A program made the translations under genes and the position numbers. A stretch of 5,423 nucleotides of DNA from Candidatus Saccharimonadota bacterium (GTDB lineage Bacteria > Patescibacteriota > Saccharimonadia > Saccharimonadales > UBA10212): positions 1 to 5,423 of the forward strand of contig JAQGHE010000018.1 in assembly GCA_028288985.1 (NCBI GenBank), read 5' to 3'. Under the pieces are notes generated by a model. The model was not told the origin of the DNA, made no database searches, and was given only the letters and a program-made list of their open reading frames with translations. Numbering within the stretch: position 1 is the stretch's first letter; each line of letters opens with the position of its first letter. This document shows, in pieces, positions 4,973 through 5,423 of this stretch.

Positions 4973-5423
4973 CCACTGTTTGGGTTACAGAATCTGAAGC
5001 GATTATGCGCGTATCCTCTTTCATGCGGCTTTTTAACTCTGCGCCGCCGGCCGCCAAACTCTTGTCGCTGACCACTAGGCGCAGCGGCATGCCCATAAGG
5101 TCGGCGTCGGCAAACTTCTCCCCGGGGCGAACATCGCGATCGTCCCATATGGTATCGATGCCGGCACTGTTTAATTGTTCATAGAGCTCACTGGCGGCCT
5201 GTTGAACGCTAGGATTCTCACCGACTCCTGCTAGATAAACCCTGTAAGGAGCGACCGAATCCGGCCACACTATACCCTTATCGTCAGCATAATGCTCCAC
5301 GATCACACCCATAAGTCTGGTCACGCCGATACCGTAAGAGCCAAGGACAACAGGCTTAGATCCGCCAGTCTCGTCCGAGAAATAAAGCCCTATCTGCTCG
5401 CTTTTCTGCGTGCCGAAGCTAAA
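4947..5423 (-). CDS. proS: Prolyl-tRNA synthetase, C-terminal part (5' end cut by window)
   Basis: ProRS charges tRNA-Pro with proline. Only the last 158 residues lie in the window; the frame is open to the right edge, so the start and most of the catalytic domain are missing. The visible part opens with FSFGTQKSEQIGLYF (residues 1-15 of the fragment), matching the conserved stretch before class II motif 3. Motif 3 itself is GSYGIGVTR (28-36), with the ATP-binding arginine at 36. The anticodon-binding domain follows from about residue 60 (APYRVYLAGVG), with DDRDVRPGEKFADADLMGMP (116-135) as its signature. The protein ends in TLKSLV with no zinc-binding C-terminal extension of the archaeal/eukaryotic type, so it is the bacterial-type end. 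The TAA stop is inside the -10 of the greA promoter. Whether the bacterial insertion (editing) domain is present cannot be seen. Confidence 0.95.
   Translation of the reverse strand, partial: FSFGTQKSEQIGLYFSDETGGSKPVVLGSYGIGVTRLMGVIVEHYADDKGIVWPDSVAPYRVYLAGVGENPSVQQAASELYEQLNSAGIDTIWDDRDVRPGEKFADADLMGMPLRLVVSDKSLAAGGAELKSRMKEDTRIIASDSVTQTVVDTLKSLV

Noticed and set aside
1..5423. CRISPR array, tRNA or rRNA gene, phage or insertion-sequence transposase
   Set aside because: No regularly spaced repeats, tRNA-like cloverleaf sequence, rRNA signature or transposase motifs were seen on either strand.
1..5423. Recoded stop codons (UGA as glycine or tryptophan), as in some candidate phyla
   Set aside because: The conserved proteins read through without in-frame TGA and have normal lengths, and their Gly and Trp residues use standard codons, so nothing suggests recoding; because no gene here ends in TGA, this is not fully excluded.

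Overview
All genes recognised here lie on the minus strand, so the window is best read from its right end to its left end. In transcription order they are: the 3' part of proS (prolyl-tRNA synthetase), greA (transcript cleavage factor), a class I lysS (lysyl-tRNA synthetase), a 3-methyladenine DNA glycosylase of the AAG/MPG family, an unrecognised 179-residue acidic protein, msrA (methionine sulfoxide reductase A), and a membrane-anchored Cys/His-rich protein cut by the left edge. Coding density is high. The largest gap between genes is 170 bases (greA to lysS), and no stretch over 300 bases lacks a gene.

Organism: bacterial (bacterial GreA, sigma70-like promoters), mid GC, compact, standard use of TAA/TAG stops in the genes that end here. 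A class I LysRS in a bacterial context is restricted to a few lineages, including spirochaetes, alphaproteobacteria and several candidate phyla. With the small compact proteins and the proS-greA-lysS order, I lean towards Patescibacteria (CPR), possibly Saccharibacteria. This is inference, not proof.

Layout: proS runs in from the right. Its stop codon lies inside a consensus extended -10 (TGGTATAAT) with a TTGACA upstream, a likely promoter for greA. The greA leader (about 60 nt) can form two mutually exclusive small hairpins, one of which covers the weak ribosome-binding site. Between greA and lysS is a 125-bp imperfect palindrome with perfect 14-bp terminal inverted repeats, probably a MITE-like or foldback interspersed repeat. 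lysS has no Shine-Dalgarno sequence and a -10-like TAAAAT six bases before its ATG. The glycosylase gene overlaps the end of lysS by 11 bases and uses a TTG start, which suggests translational coupling.

A second unit begins at a good promoter (TTGACA, 17-base spacer, TATACC) just after the glycosylase stop. It drives the 179-residue gene, then msrA 19 bases later, then the Cys/His-rich membrane protein 30 bases later. msrA also has a TATAAT six bases before its ATG and no clear Shine-Dalgarno, so msrA and lysS are both candidates for leaderless transcripts. The right half is translation and transcription housekeeping. The left unit mixes protein repair with two uncharacterised proteins, of which the Cys/His-rich one is the most likely to represent something undescribed.
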